Shown in pieces: positions 1 to 6,800 of a stretch of 8,326 nucleotides of DNA (position 1 is its first letter; every line of letters starts with the position of its first letter). The notes beneath the pieces are model-generated. The model was given only the letters and a program-made list of their open reading frames with translations, ran no database searches and was not told the DNA's origin. Source of the DNA: DATLBY01 sp035526665 (GTDB lineage: Bacteria; Acidobacteriota; Terriglobia; Bryobacterales; Bryobacteraceae); assembly GCA_035526665.1 (NCBI GenBank), contig DATLBY010000400.1, positions 1 through 8,326 of the forward strand, given 5' to 3'. The position numbers and the translations under genes were made by a program.

Positions 1-866
1 CCCTTGGTGCCGAAGATATTGGTAAACTGACCGCCCGCCGGCAGCCCCGCCGGATGGAAGAAGGTCTGAGTGAACGACATCTTGACGCCGTTGGGATACT
101 CGTAGCTCAAGGTGTATCCGTCCATATTGGTGCGCCCGGGAGGATCGTTTTTCCAGAGCAGCGTTCCGCCGAAGCCCGCTGCGCGTTCCGGCCGGCTGCC
201 GATGGCCCAGTTACAGAGATCGAGGTTGTGGACTGCCATTTCCACGATGACATCGCCGGAGCGTTTGGCGTTGAAGAACCACTCGGCTGACGATCCGGTA
301 TGATTCAGGTCCCAGGAAGCATGCCGCTGCGCTTTCACCATAATGATGTCGCCGGCTATGCCCTCGCGCAGCTTCTTGACGGAGTCCTGGATGGCTTTGA
401 AGGACCGCATCTGCTGGCCGACGCAGAAAACGCGCTTGTATCCGTGCGCAGCCTGGAGCAAACGGGCGATCGATTCGGGCGTGATTCCGACAGGCTTCTC
501 GCAATAGATGTGCTTGCCGGCGGCCATGGCTGCCATCGCCATCTCGACGTGCATATCGCAGGGAGTGTCGATGAATACGGCATCGATATCTTTGCGCTCC
601 AGCAGTTTTCGATAGTCTTTGAAGGTGTCTGGTTTGTCCCGGGCGGCCGAAGTAGCAGCGGTATCCAGCCGGTCGGGCTTGAGATCGCAAAGGGCGACTA
701 CTTTGACGCCCGGCTGCTGCAGGACTTCCTTTAATACGTAACCGCCACGGTTGCCCACGCCGATCATCGCGGTGCGGACCTCCGCTTTAGCTGGTTGGGC
801 CAAGGCGGTTCCCGCAGCGGCAAATGCGCCGGCGGCCGCCTGTTTCAAGAAATTTCGTCGTTCCAT
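1..866 (-). CDS. Tat-exported Gfo/Idh/MocA family oxidoreductase (3' end cut by window edge)
   Basis: An NAD(P)-dependent sugar or glycoside dehydrogenase-type protein; 288 full codons are visible and the C-terminus lies off the left edge. The reading frame is open from the ATG at 864-866, preceded by a GGGAGG Shine-Dalgarno (874-879) 7 nt away. The N-terminus MERRNFLKQAAAG is a twin-arginine signal, with likely cleavage after ALA (residues 21-23). The Rossmann nucleotide-binding motif IGVGNRGG is at residues 35-42. The family's EKP motif (residues 123-125) supplies the catalytic lysine, and a later block containing EMAVHNLDLCNW (209-220) matches the conserved His/Asp region of the C-terminal domain. 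Family members usually have 350-450 residues, so about a quarter to a third is missing. Export of an NAD(P)-binding enzyme by Tat implies folding with cofactor in the cytoplasm, as known for Zymomonas glucose-fructose oxidoreductase. The gene is divergent from the ROK regulator. The substrate cannot be read from sequence; a glycoside 3-dehydrogenase role is inferred from the neighbours. Confidence 0.93.
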   Translation of the reverse strand, partial: MERRNFLKQAAAGAFAAAGTALAQPAKAEVRTAMIGVGNRGGYVLKEVLQQPGVKVVALCDLKPDRLDTAATSAARDKPDTFKDYRKLLERKDIDAVFIDTPCDMHVEMAMAAMAAGKHIYCEKPVGITPESIARLLQAAHGYKRVFCVGQQMRSFKAIQDSVKKLREGIAGDIIMVKAQRHASWDLNHTGSSAEWFFNAKRSGDVIVEMAVHNLDLCNWAIGSRPERAAGFGGTLLWKNDPPGRTNMDGYTLSYEYPNGVKMSFTQTFFHPAGLPAGGQFTNIFGTK

Positions 867-873
867 TGCGCTG

Positions 874-879
874 CCTCCC
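874..879 (-). promoter_or_regulatory. Shine-Dalgarno of the Gfo/Idh/MocA gene
   Basis: Read on the minus strand this is GGGAGG, 7 nt upstream of the ATG at 864-866. It fixes the start of the leftward gene and supports the Tat signal as the true N-terminus. Confidence 0.75.
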
Positions 880-922
880 AGGTGAGATAAAAAACTATTG
901 GATTTCGAAACTGGTTCCTGTC

Positions 923-928
923 ATTATA
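923..928 (-). promoter_or_regulatory. candidate -10 box of the leftward oxidoreductase gene
   Basis: The minus strand reads TATAAT, a perfect sigma-70 -10 hexamer, about 57 nt upstream of the oxidoreductase ATG. No convincing -35 is seen: at 17 nt spacing the hexamer is TAGCTA, and TTGTAG sits at 20 nt. A promoter with a good -10 and poor -35 would fit one depending on a regulator, but this is inference from a short AT-rich stretch in GC-rich DNA, where such matches can arise by chance. Confidence 0.4.
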
Positions 929-947
929 AGTAATGTTAACTAACTTA
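927..947. promoter_or_regulatory. imperfect inverted repeat, candidate operator for the ROK regulator
   Basis: The 21-nt sequence TAAGT-N11-ACTTA has perfect 5-nt outer arms (927-931 and 943-947), with the palindrome GTTAAC (935-940) near its centre. It overlaps the leftward -10 box and its upstream spacer, and lies 26 nt before the ROK start. AT-rich inverted repeats with TTAGTT/AACTAA-like arms are known for ROK repressors such as Bacillus XylR; the ACTAACTTAG stretch here resembles that style. A repressor bound here could block leftward transcription and its own gene. Binding is not shown by the sequence. Confidence 0.35.
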
Positions 948-973
948 GCTACAAAATCTTTTCGAACCGCTTG

Positions 974-2272
974 ATGAACTTTTTCGATCACCTTCCTGCC
1001 AAACGCGTTGACCCCTTAGTAATGAAGAGTTTGAACGCGATTGAACTGGTGGAGCTGTTACGGCGTCACGGACCCATTTCGCGCGCCGGTCTGGCGAAAG
1101 TAAGCCGGCTCAGCAAGCCAACTGTCTCGATTCAGGTGGATGCGCTACTGGCGAAAGGGCTGGTTGTGGAAGTAGGAATGGGCGAGGGCAGCGCGCGCGG
1201 AGGCAAGAAACCGACTCTGCTTAAATTCAATGCCGATTTCGGGCGAATCCTTTGTGTGGACGTGGGCCCGGAATGGGTTCGTTTTGCAATTGCGGATTTA
1301 ATGGGAGCAAGGTTGCGCGCCCGCAAATTCGCCACTCACCCCGAACAGGGAGCCGAAGCGGTACTGCGGACCATTGAGCAGGGAATTTCCGAACTGCTGG
1401 CTGAGGAAAGTGGTGCTTGCAAGCTTCAGTTAATCAGTGCCGCTGTTCCTGGCATTGTGGACGTCCGCAAAGGTGTGGTGCTGGAGACGGACAATGTATT
1501 CGGCTGGCGGCAATTTGAGTTTGCCCGTAAGCTGCAGGCCCGCTTTGGAATTCCAGTTCACGTGGATAATGACGTGAACATGGCCGCCCTGGCGGAATTG
1601 AATTCCCAAGACCATGTATCCAGAAATTTTGTTTTAATGCGTCTGAGCACCGGAATCGGCGCAGGCGTGGTTTTGGGCGGAGCCTTGCATCAGGGCGCCC
1701 ATTGGGCCGCCGGCGAGATTGGCCACATGCTCTTGAAACGGGAAGCCGCGGCCGGGCAGGCGATTCCGCGGGGGTACCTGGAGTCGGTGGTTGGCTCAGA
1801 TCGCGTGGAGTGGAAAATCGGCAAGCTCGCGGGAAGCGGGAATGCCAACGGCCTTGAAGGCGATGCCTGGAGTCAGCTGAGCGCAACGCTAAAACGCGGG
1901 CAGGGACCATTGATGGAGATGGTGGAGGATCTGGTGTTTCATTTAGGCGGCGCGGTAACGAATATTGCGGCCGTTTACGATCCGGAAGAGATCATTTTGC
2001 TGGGTGAGCCTTTCGCCATTCTGTTGGAACCGATTCGCGATTTCGCGCGCAGATGGCTGCCGTGGCCGCTGCGCATTCGCCTGTCCACGCTGGGCGAGGA
2101 TGCTTCCCTGAAAGGCGCTTTGGCCGCCGGCCTGAGCCGCGCGTACGAACAGATCGCTATCGTATTACGGAACGAAGGTTTGGGGGCGGATACGGAGTTT
2201 GCGGCGGCCGGCACAATGGCTGTTGCAAGCACTCCGGTTCATCCACAACGTGGGACGGGGATTACTGTGTGA
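974..2272 (+). CDS. ROK-family transcriptional regulator (NagC/XylR type) lacking the zinc motif
   Basis: A cytoplasmic sugar-responsive DNA-binding regulator of 432 residues, within the usual 380-430 range or slightly above. Residues about 20-66 form a winged helix-turn-helix (core ISRAGLAKVSRLSKPTVS), followed by a GGKKP wing-like stretch. The ROK sugar-kinase-like domain follows: a phosphate-binding VDVGPEWVRFAIADLMG-type segment (95-111), AAVPGIVD (156-163), VDNDVNMAALAE (198-209) with the kinase-type Asp200, and GIGAGVVLGG to AGEIGH (227-251). The usual CxCGxxGCxE zinc-binding motif after GH is absent; the region reads GQAIPRGYLES with no cysteine. TTG at 971 directly precedes the chosen ATG, and a third start is ATG 1022; none has a good Shine-Dalgarno. 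The chosen start keeps the whole HTH. It lies 10 nt before the DUF1080 gene and divergent from the oxidoreductase, so it probably regulates both. A kinase function is less likely because of the HTH. Confidence 0.93.
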   Translation: MNFFDHLPAKRVDPLVMKSLNAIELVELLRRHGPISRAGLAKVSRLSKPTVSIQVDALLAKGLVVEVGMGEGSARGGKKPTLLKFNADFGRILCVDVGPEWVRFAIADLMGARLRARKFATHPEQGAEAVLRTIEQGISELLAEESGACKLQLISAAVPGIVDVRKGVVLETDNVFGWRQFEFARKLQARFGIPVHVDNDVNMAALAELNSQDHVSRNFVLMRLSTGIGAGVVLGGALHQGAHWAAGEIGHMLLKREAAAGQAIPRGYLESVVGSDRVEWKIGKLAGSGNANGLEGDAWSQLSATLKRGQGPLMEMVEDLVFHLGGAVTNIAAVYDPEEIILLGEPFAILLEPIRDFARRWLPWPLRIRLSTLGEDASLKGALAAGLSRAYEQIAIVLRNEGLGADTEFAAAGTMAVASTPVHPQRGTGITV

Positions 2273-2277
2273 AGGAG
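2272..2277 (+). promoter_or_regulatory. Shine-Dalgarno of the DUF1080 gene
   Basis: AAGGAG begins on the last base of the ROK stop codon and ends 5 nt before ATG 2283. It selects 2283 over the in-frame upstream extension and suggests translation coupled to the ROK gene. Confidence 0.75.
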
Positions 2278-2282
2278 ATGCT

Positions 2283-2900
2283 ATGAAGCAATTAATTTCG
2301 GTGACAATATTAGCCGCCGGAGTCTGCCTGGCCGCGTCTGATGGCTTCGTTTCGCTCATGCCGCGAAAAGATGTTACGGAGCTTTGGACTATTGAAGAGA
2401 CGCCGCCATCCACCTGGCGGGTTGAGAATAACGAGATCATCAGCACGGGCAAGCCGAATGGCTTCCTCCGAAGCAAGAAGATTTACAAGAATTACATCTT
2501 GCGCGCCGAATGGCGCTTTAAGAAGGAGGGCTGGGTGCCCACGCCGCAAGATGAGGGATGGCCGAATGCCGGCTTCTTCATCCATGCGGGGCCGATTGTG
2601 AAAGGCTGGCCGACCTCGCTGGAGGTCCAGGGACATTTCGGCGAGGCCGGCAGCGTGTTCGGTGTTCGTAATGGCAAAATTAAAGGCACCCGCCGCGGTC
2701 CGATCGTGAAGGACCGAATTCCGTTTGGCGAGTGGGACAAATATGAGATCACCAGCCAGGACGGGAAGGTCAAAGTGGTGTTGAACGGAAAGCTGGTGAA
2801 CGAAGGCTACGACGCGGAACCGTCGCAAGGGAATGTCTGCTTGCAGTCGGAGGGATGGGAAGTGCATTACCGGAATGTAGAGATCAAGGAGCTGCCGTGA
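2283..2900 (+). CDS. secreted DUF1080 / 3-keto-disaccharide hydrolase family protein
   Basis: A 205-residue protein of the PF06439 family, which has a concanavalin/LamG-like beta-sandwich. Some members hydrolyse 3-keto-glycosides or hydrate 3-keto-glucal intermediates. The start is ATG 2283, which gives a clean signal peptide (MKQLISVTILAAGVCLA, hydrophobic, cleavage near residue 18); Cys15 is not in a proper lipobox, so a soluble periplasmic protein is more likely than a lipoprotein. Family landmarks are NNEIISTGKPNGFLRSKK (49-66), NYILRAEWRF (70-79), PNAGFFIHAG (94-103), TSLEVQG (111-117), GEWDKYEI (149-156) and the closing GNVCLQSEGWEVHYRNVEIK (183-202), close to the family pattern in which a glycine-rich turn precedes a final FRNIxIKEL-like strand. 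Its stop overlaps the next start, so the two are cotranslated. It probably acts on a keto sugar made by an oxidoreductase; the substrate is unknown. Confidence 0.9.
   Translation: MKQLISVTILAAGVCLAASDGFVSLMPRKDVTELWTIEETPPSTWRVENNEIISTGKPNGFLRSKKIYKNYILRAEWRFKKEGWVPTPQDEGWPNAGFFIHAGPIVKGWPTSLEVQGHFGEAGSVFGVRNGKIKGTRRGPIVKDRIPFGEWDKYEITSQDGKVKVVLNGKLVNEGYDAEPSQGNVCLQSEGWEVHYRNVEIKELP
2886..2891 (+). promoter_or_regulatory. Shine-Dalgarno that decides a GTG start
   Basis: AAGGAG inside the last codons of the DUF1080 gene lies 5 nt before GTG 2897. Together with the Tat signal that begins right after, it makes GTG 2897 a better start than the upstream in-frame ATG at 2855, which would add 14 residues before the twin-arginine region. 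Confidence 0.75.
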
Positions 2901-3817
2901 GCACACTGCATCGGCGCGACGCATTGAAGGTACTGGCTGGGGCGGGAGCCGCCCCCCTGCTCCAGCAGGCCTCGGCCCAGACACAGGCCACGCAGTTTCA
3001 ACTTGCTTGCATGACGCTGCCCTATGCGCAGTTTCCGTTGGAGCGGGCTCTGACGGGGATTGCTTCGGCCGGATACAAGTATGTCGCCTGGGGCACCACG
3101 CATCAAAATTCGCCCGGCCGCAAAGACCCGATTATTGCTGCCGACGCTCCGGCCTCGGAAGCGAAGAGTCTGGCGGACCGCTGCCGCTCTTTAGGCCTGC
3201 AGCCGGTCATGCTTTTCTCGCAGGTCTACGTGGCGGCGCCCGATTCGGTAGCCGTTCACACCCGGCGCATTGAGCAGGCGGCAGCGGCCGGCATTAAGTG
3301 CCTGTTGACTTTCGGCAGTATTAAAGCCGGCGAGGAAGAGGCCTGGATTCGCAATCTGAAGCAATTGGCGCCGATCGCGCGCGCGTCCGGCGTGACGGTC
3401 ACGATTAAACAACACGGGGGCAATACAGCGACCGGCGCCGATTGTGCCCGCATCGTGGAGAAAGTCGCTGATCCCGGCGTGAAGATGTGCTACGACGCCG
3501 GCAATGTGCTCGACTACAACAACAACGATCCGATTGCGGATATCCAGACGTGCTGGAAAGAGATTCGCGCGTTTTGCATCAAGGATCACCGCAATTTTCC
3601 GAAAGACGAGGATTGCGGCCCTGGTTTCGGCGAGATCGATCACTATAAGCTATTGACACCTGTATTGAAGACGGGTTTTGTCATGCCGCTTGCCTTTGAG
3701 AACATCTTCGAGCCGCTGGTGCGGCGTCCCACGGATCCGGCTGGTGTGGACGCACTGGCGCGCCGGTCGCGCGAATATATAGAATCAGTTTTGCGAGGAT
3801 TACAGCAGACAGTGTAG
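2897..3817 (+). CDS. Tat-exported sugar isomerase/epimerase-like TIM-barrel protein
   Basis: A 306-residue protein of the xylose isomerase-like TIM-barrel / AP endonuclease 2 family (PF01261), which includes keto-sugar 3-epimerases and E. coli YcjR. The GTG start overlaps the upstream TGA as GTGA. The N-terminus STLHRRDALKVLAGAGAAP is a twin-arginine signal, cleaved probably after ASAQ or nearby (residue 28). Barrel motifs include ERALTGIASAGYKYVAWG (49-66), IKCLLTFGS (133-141), VTVTIKQHGGN (166-176), VKMCYDAGN (195-203), AFCIKDH (225-231), GPGFGEIDH (241-249) and PLAFENIFEP (264-273). These match the metal-site strands of the family (Asp200, His231, Glu246, Glu268 as candidate ligands). At the position where many members have Glu-Asn-His, this protein has Lys171-Gln-His173. 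Its neighbours suggest epimerisation or isomerisation of a 3-keto sugar, outside the cytoplasm. Hydroxypyruvate-isomerase-like or another isomerase activity is possible. Confidence 0.9.
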   Translation: MSTLHRRDALKVLAGAGAAPLLQQASAQTQATQFQLACMTLPYAQFPLERALTGIASAGYKYVAWGTTHQNSPGRKDPIIAADAPASEAKSLADRCRSLGLQPVMLFSQVYVAAPDSVAVHTRRIEQAAAAGIKCLLTFGSIKAGEEEAWIRNLKQLAPIARASGVTVTIKQHGGNTATGADCARIVEKVADPGVKMCYDAGNVLDYNNNDPIADIQTCWKEIRAFCIKDHRNFPKDEDCGPGFGEIDHYKLLTPVLKTGFVMPLAFENIFEPLVRRPTDPAGVDALARRSREYIESVLRGLQQTV

Positions 3818-3895
3818 GGTATCGCGAAAGCAACGCGCCCGGGCGCCATCACTGACGCAGCGCTGTAAACTGGCTACAATTAGAGGGTCCCCATT
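3818..3895. other. intergenic region with a 12-bp GC palindrome
   Basis: This 78-nt gap separates the sugar module from the cytochrome pair. It holds a perfect 12-bp palindrome GCGCCCGGGCGC (3835-3846), a short CGCG stem-loop (3823-3826 with 3834-3837) and the palindrome CAGCGCTG (3858-3865). None is followed by a T tract, so no factor-independent terminator can be called, and readthrough from the isomerase gene remains possible. Confidence 0.5.
3852..3880 (+). promoter_or_regulatory. possible sigma-70 promoter before the cytochrome gene
   Basis: CTGACG (3852-3857, 4 of 6 match to TTGACA) and TACAAT (3875-3880, 5 of 6 match to TATAAT) are 17 nt apart. The start of transcription would fall near 3887, only about 9 nt before the ATG. 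That would remove most of the AGAGGG ribosome site at 3882-3887, so promoter and Shine-Dalgarno cannot both work fully as read. Confidence 0.4.
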
Positions 3896-6800
3896 ATGCT
3901 CCGAACGTGGACGCTGTCCACACTCTGTTTCCTCGCCGCCGGGCCGGCCCGGCCGGCTGAACCATCGGTGGATTTTCAGCGCGAAGTCAAACCGATCCTC
4001 GTTTCCTCCTGCCTTGGATGTCATACCGGAGCCAAGGCTGGGGGCCAGTGGAGGGTCGATTCGAAGGCGCTGGCCATGAAGGGCGGCATCTCCGGGCCCG
4101 TGATTGTGCCGGGCAATAGCGCGCAGAGCCGCCTGATGCACCGGGTGTTGGGCAAAGGCGGGGAGAAGCAGATGCCGCTGGGCGGCCAGCCGCTGACCCC
4201 TGTGCAAATTGCAACGCTACAGCGCTGGATCGACGCCGGCGCCCCTTGGGTGGACGTTTCCACCGCGTCCGCGCCAGCCGTTCCCGATAAACATTGGGCC
4301 TACCGCAAGCCCGTCCGCCCGGAGCTTCCGGCGACAAAGCAGACCGCGTGGGTCCGCAATCCGATTGACAATTTTATTCTGGCGCGGCTCGACAAAGAAG
4401 GCCTGGCGCCTTCCAGAGAAGCCTCCCGCGAGACCCTGATCCGGCGGCTGTCGCTGGATCTTACCGGATTGCCGCCTTCCCTGGCGGAAGTGGATGCCTT
4501 CGTCTCCGACACCAGCCCCCAGGCCTATGAGAAAGTTGTTGACCGGCTGCTCTCCTCGCCTCACTACGGCGAGCGTTGGGCGCGGCCATGGCTCGATCTG
4601 GCGCGTTATGCCGATACCAATGGGCATGAGGCCGACCGCCGCCGCTCGATTTGGAAATACCGCGATTGGGTAATTGCGGCATTCAATCAGGACATGCCGT
4701 TCGACCGCTTCACCGTGGAGCAGATCGCCGGCGACATGCTGCCGAATCCCACGCCCGATCAGTTGATCGCCACCGGGTTTCATCGCAACACGATGTACAA
4801 CGAGGAAGGCGGCGTGGATAAAGACGAAGCGCACTGGGAGAACCTGGTGGACCGGGTGAACACCACCGCCACGGTATGGCTGGGAAGTACCGTGCAATGC
4901 TCCCAATGCCATAACCACAAGTACGATCCGTTTACGCAGAAAGAATATTATCAGCTCGTTGCGTTCTTCAATAACTCGGATCGCACGGTGCGCGAGTATT
5001 CGGAGTCGGCCAAGGAGGTGATTGAGCCTCGCTTATTTATGCCAACGCCGGAGCAGTCGGCGCGCAAAAAGGTGCTCGAAGAGCAGATTCGTTCGCTCGA
5101 CCGGCAGTTAAAGACCGCGACGCCCGAACTGGCCGCTGCCCAAACCGTCTGGGAGAATGCCGTGCGCCGTGCGTCCTCCGATTGGAAATTATTGCCCGTG
5201 GATTCCGCGGAATCGGCCGGCGGTTCGACGTTTCAGAAGCAGCCCGGTGGATCGCTATTGGTCACGGGAAAAAATCCCACCAATGATACGTACGTCATCG
5301 AAGCCACGCTCCCTCAGACCGGCATCACCGGAATCCGTCTGGAGGCTCTGCCTCACTCGAGTCTTCCGCGCGGGGGACCGGGACGCGATGCCTATGGGAA
5401 TTTCTTTCTGACAGAGGTCCAGGCCGAGTTCGTCTCGGCCAAGAGCGCGGAAAAGCTCTCGATCGGAAAAGTGTTCGTGGACGACGGCAAGATAGAGGAC
5501 AAGAAATTCAAACAGCTCTGGATTGTGGATGCCACACGTGACGAGACCAGGCTTCCGCGGCAGATTGTGTTTGTCACGAAATCCCCTTCGGGATCGGCGG
5601 GCGACAAGCTCCGGCTTCGCATCCACCAGAGTTCTGAAGCGGGTGGACAAGGCATCGGCCACTTCCGGTTGTCGGTTACCTCGTCGCCGGAGCCGAACCG
5701 CATCACTCAGATCTCGGCTAAGAATCGAGGCCTGCTGGATATTTCGGAAAGCGTGCGCACGGAGCCGCAAAAACAGGCGCTGGCCGATTTTTACCGTACG
5801 GTCGCACCGTCGCTGGACAGCGCCAGGGATTCCCTCAAGTCTCTTCGCAAGGAGCTGGAGAACCTAGGCATTGTAAGCACTCTGATCATGGGGGAGCAAA
5901 AGAATTTCGAGCGCCCTTCCACGGTGATTCGGGTCCGCGGCAGTTTCATGGATCCGGGGGAGAAGGTGTATGCCAATGTTCCAGCGGTGCTGAATCCTCT
6001 GCCGGAATCGGAGCTTCCCAACCGTTTGGGACTGGCTCGCTGGCTGGTGAGTCCGGAGAACCCGCTCACGGCGCGAGTCGCTGTGAACCGGCTGTGGGAG
6101 CAGTATTTTGGTATCGGGATCGTGGAAACGAGCGAAGACTTCGGCAGCCAGGGGCATGCCCCTTCGCATCCCGAACTGCTCGACTGGCTGGCCAGCGAAT
6201 TGATGGCGCGAAAATGGAGCCTCAAGGCGATGCATCGCCTGATTGTGACCTCCGCGGCCTATCGGCAGGATTCCGCCGTAAGTCCCGCGCTGCTGGGCCG
6301 CGATCCCTATAACCGCTTGTTGGCACGCGGCCCGCGCTTCCGGATGGAAGCCGAAATGGTGCGGGACGTCAGTCTGGCGGCTAGCGGCCTGCTCAGCGCC
6401 AAAATTGGCGGGTCCAGCGTTTTTCCGTACCAGCCAGATGGGGTCTGGGATCTTCCTTACAATGATGACGCCTGGGTGCAAAGCAAAAACGGGGATCAAT
6501 ACCGGCGCGGGCTATACACGTTTCTACGCCGCACCTCCCCATACCCCAGCATGCTGACATTCGATGCGCCGAGCCGTGAACTCTGCACCGTGCGGCGTGT
6601 CCGCACCAACACACCACTGCAGGGGCTGACGACGTTGAATGACCCGGCGTTCTTCGATACCGCCAAGGCACTGGCCGCGCGGATGCTGCGGGAGGCGAAG
6701 CCGGACACCCGCTCACGCGCGGAACATGGATTCCGCCTGTGCGTGGCGCGCAAGCCCTCGGCTACGGAAGTGGACCGGCTGGTCACCTGGGTGGAAAAAG

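Noticed and set aside
300..734. Plus-strand open frame (144 codons) inside the oxidoreductase region
   Set aside because: The minus-strand frame here carries the conserved Gfo/Idh/MocA motifs including EKP, so this is its shadow.
2199..2282. N-terminal extension of the DUF1080 protein
   Set aside because: It would overlap the ROK C-terminus, bury the signal peptide and lacks a ribosome site, while ATG 2283 has AAGGAG at ideal spacing.
2283..2327. Lipoprotein signal at Cys15 of the DUF1080 protein
   Set aside because: The residues before Cys15 (AAGV) do not fit a lipobox, which needs a small residue at -1.
2310..2984. Long open frame on the minus strand (224 codons)
   Set aside because: It lies opposite the DUF1080 gene, which has clear family motifs, a signal peptide and a Shine-Dalgarno. 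The antisense product shows no recognisable domain and reflects GC-rich codon bias.
3835..3846. GCGCCCGGGCGC as a transcription terminator
   Set aside because: The palindrome has no loop beyond its own centre and no following T tract.
4217..4918. Long open frame on the minus strand (233 codons)
   Set aside because: It is antisense to conserved PSCyt1 and DUF1549 coding sequence and its translation has no domain or signal that I recognise.
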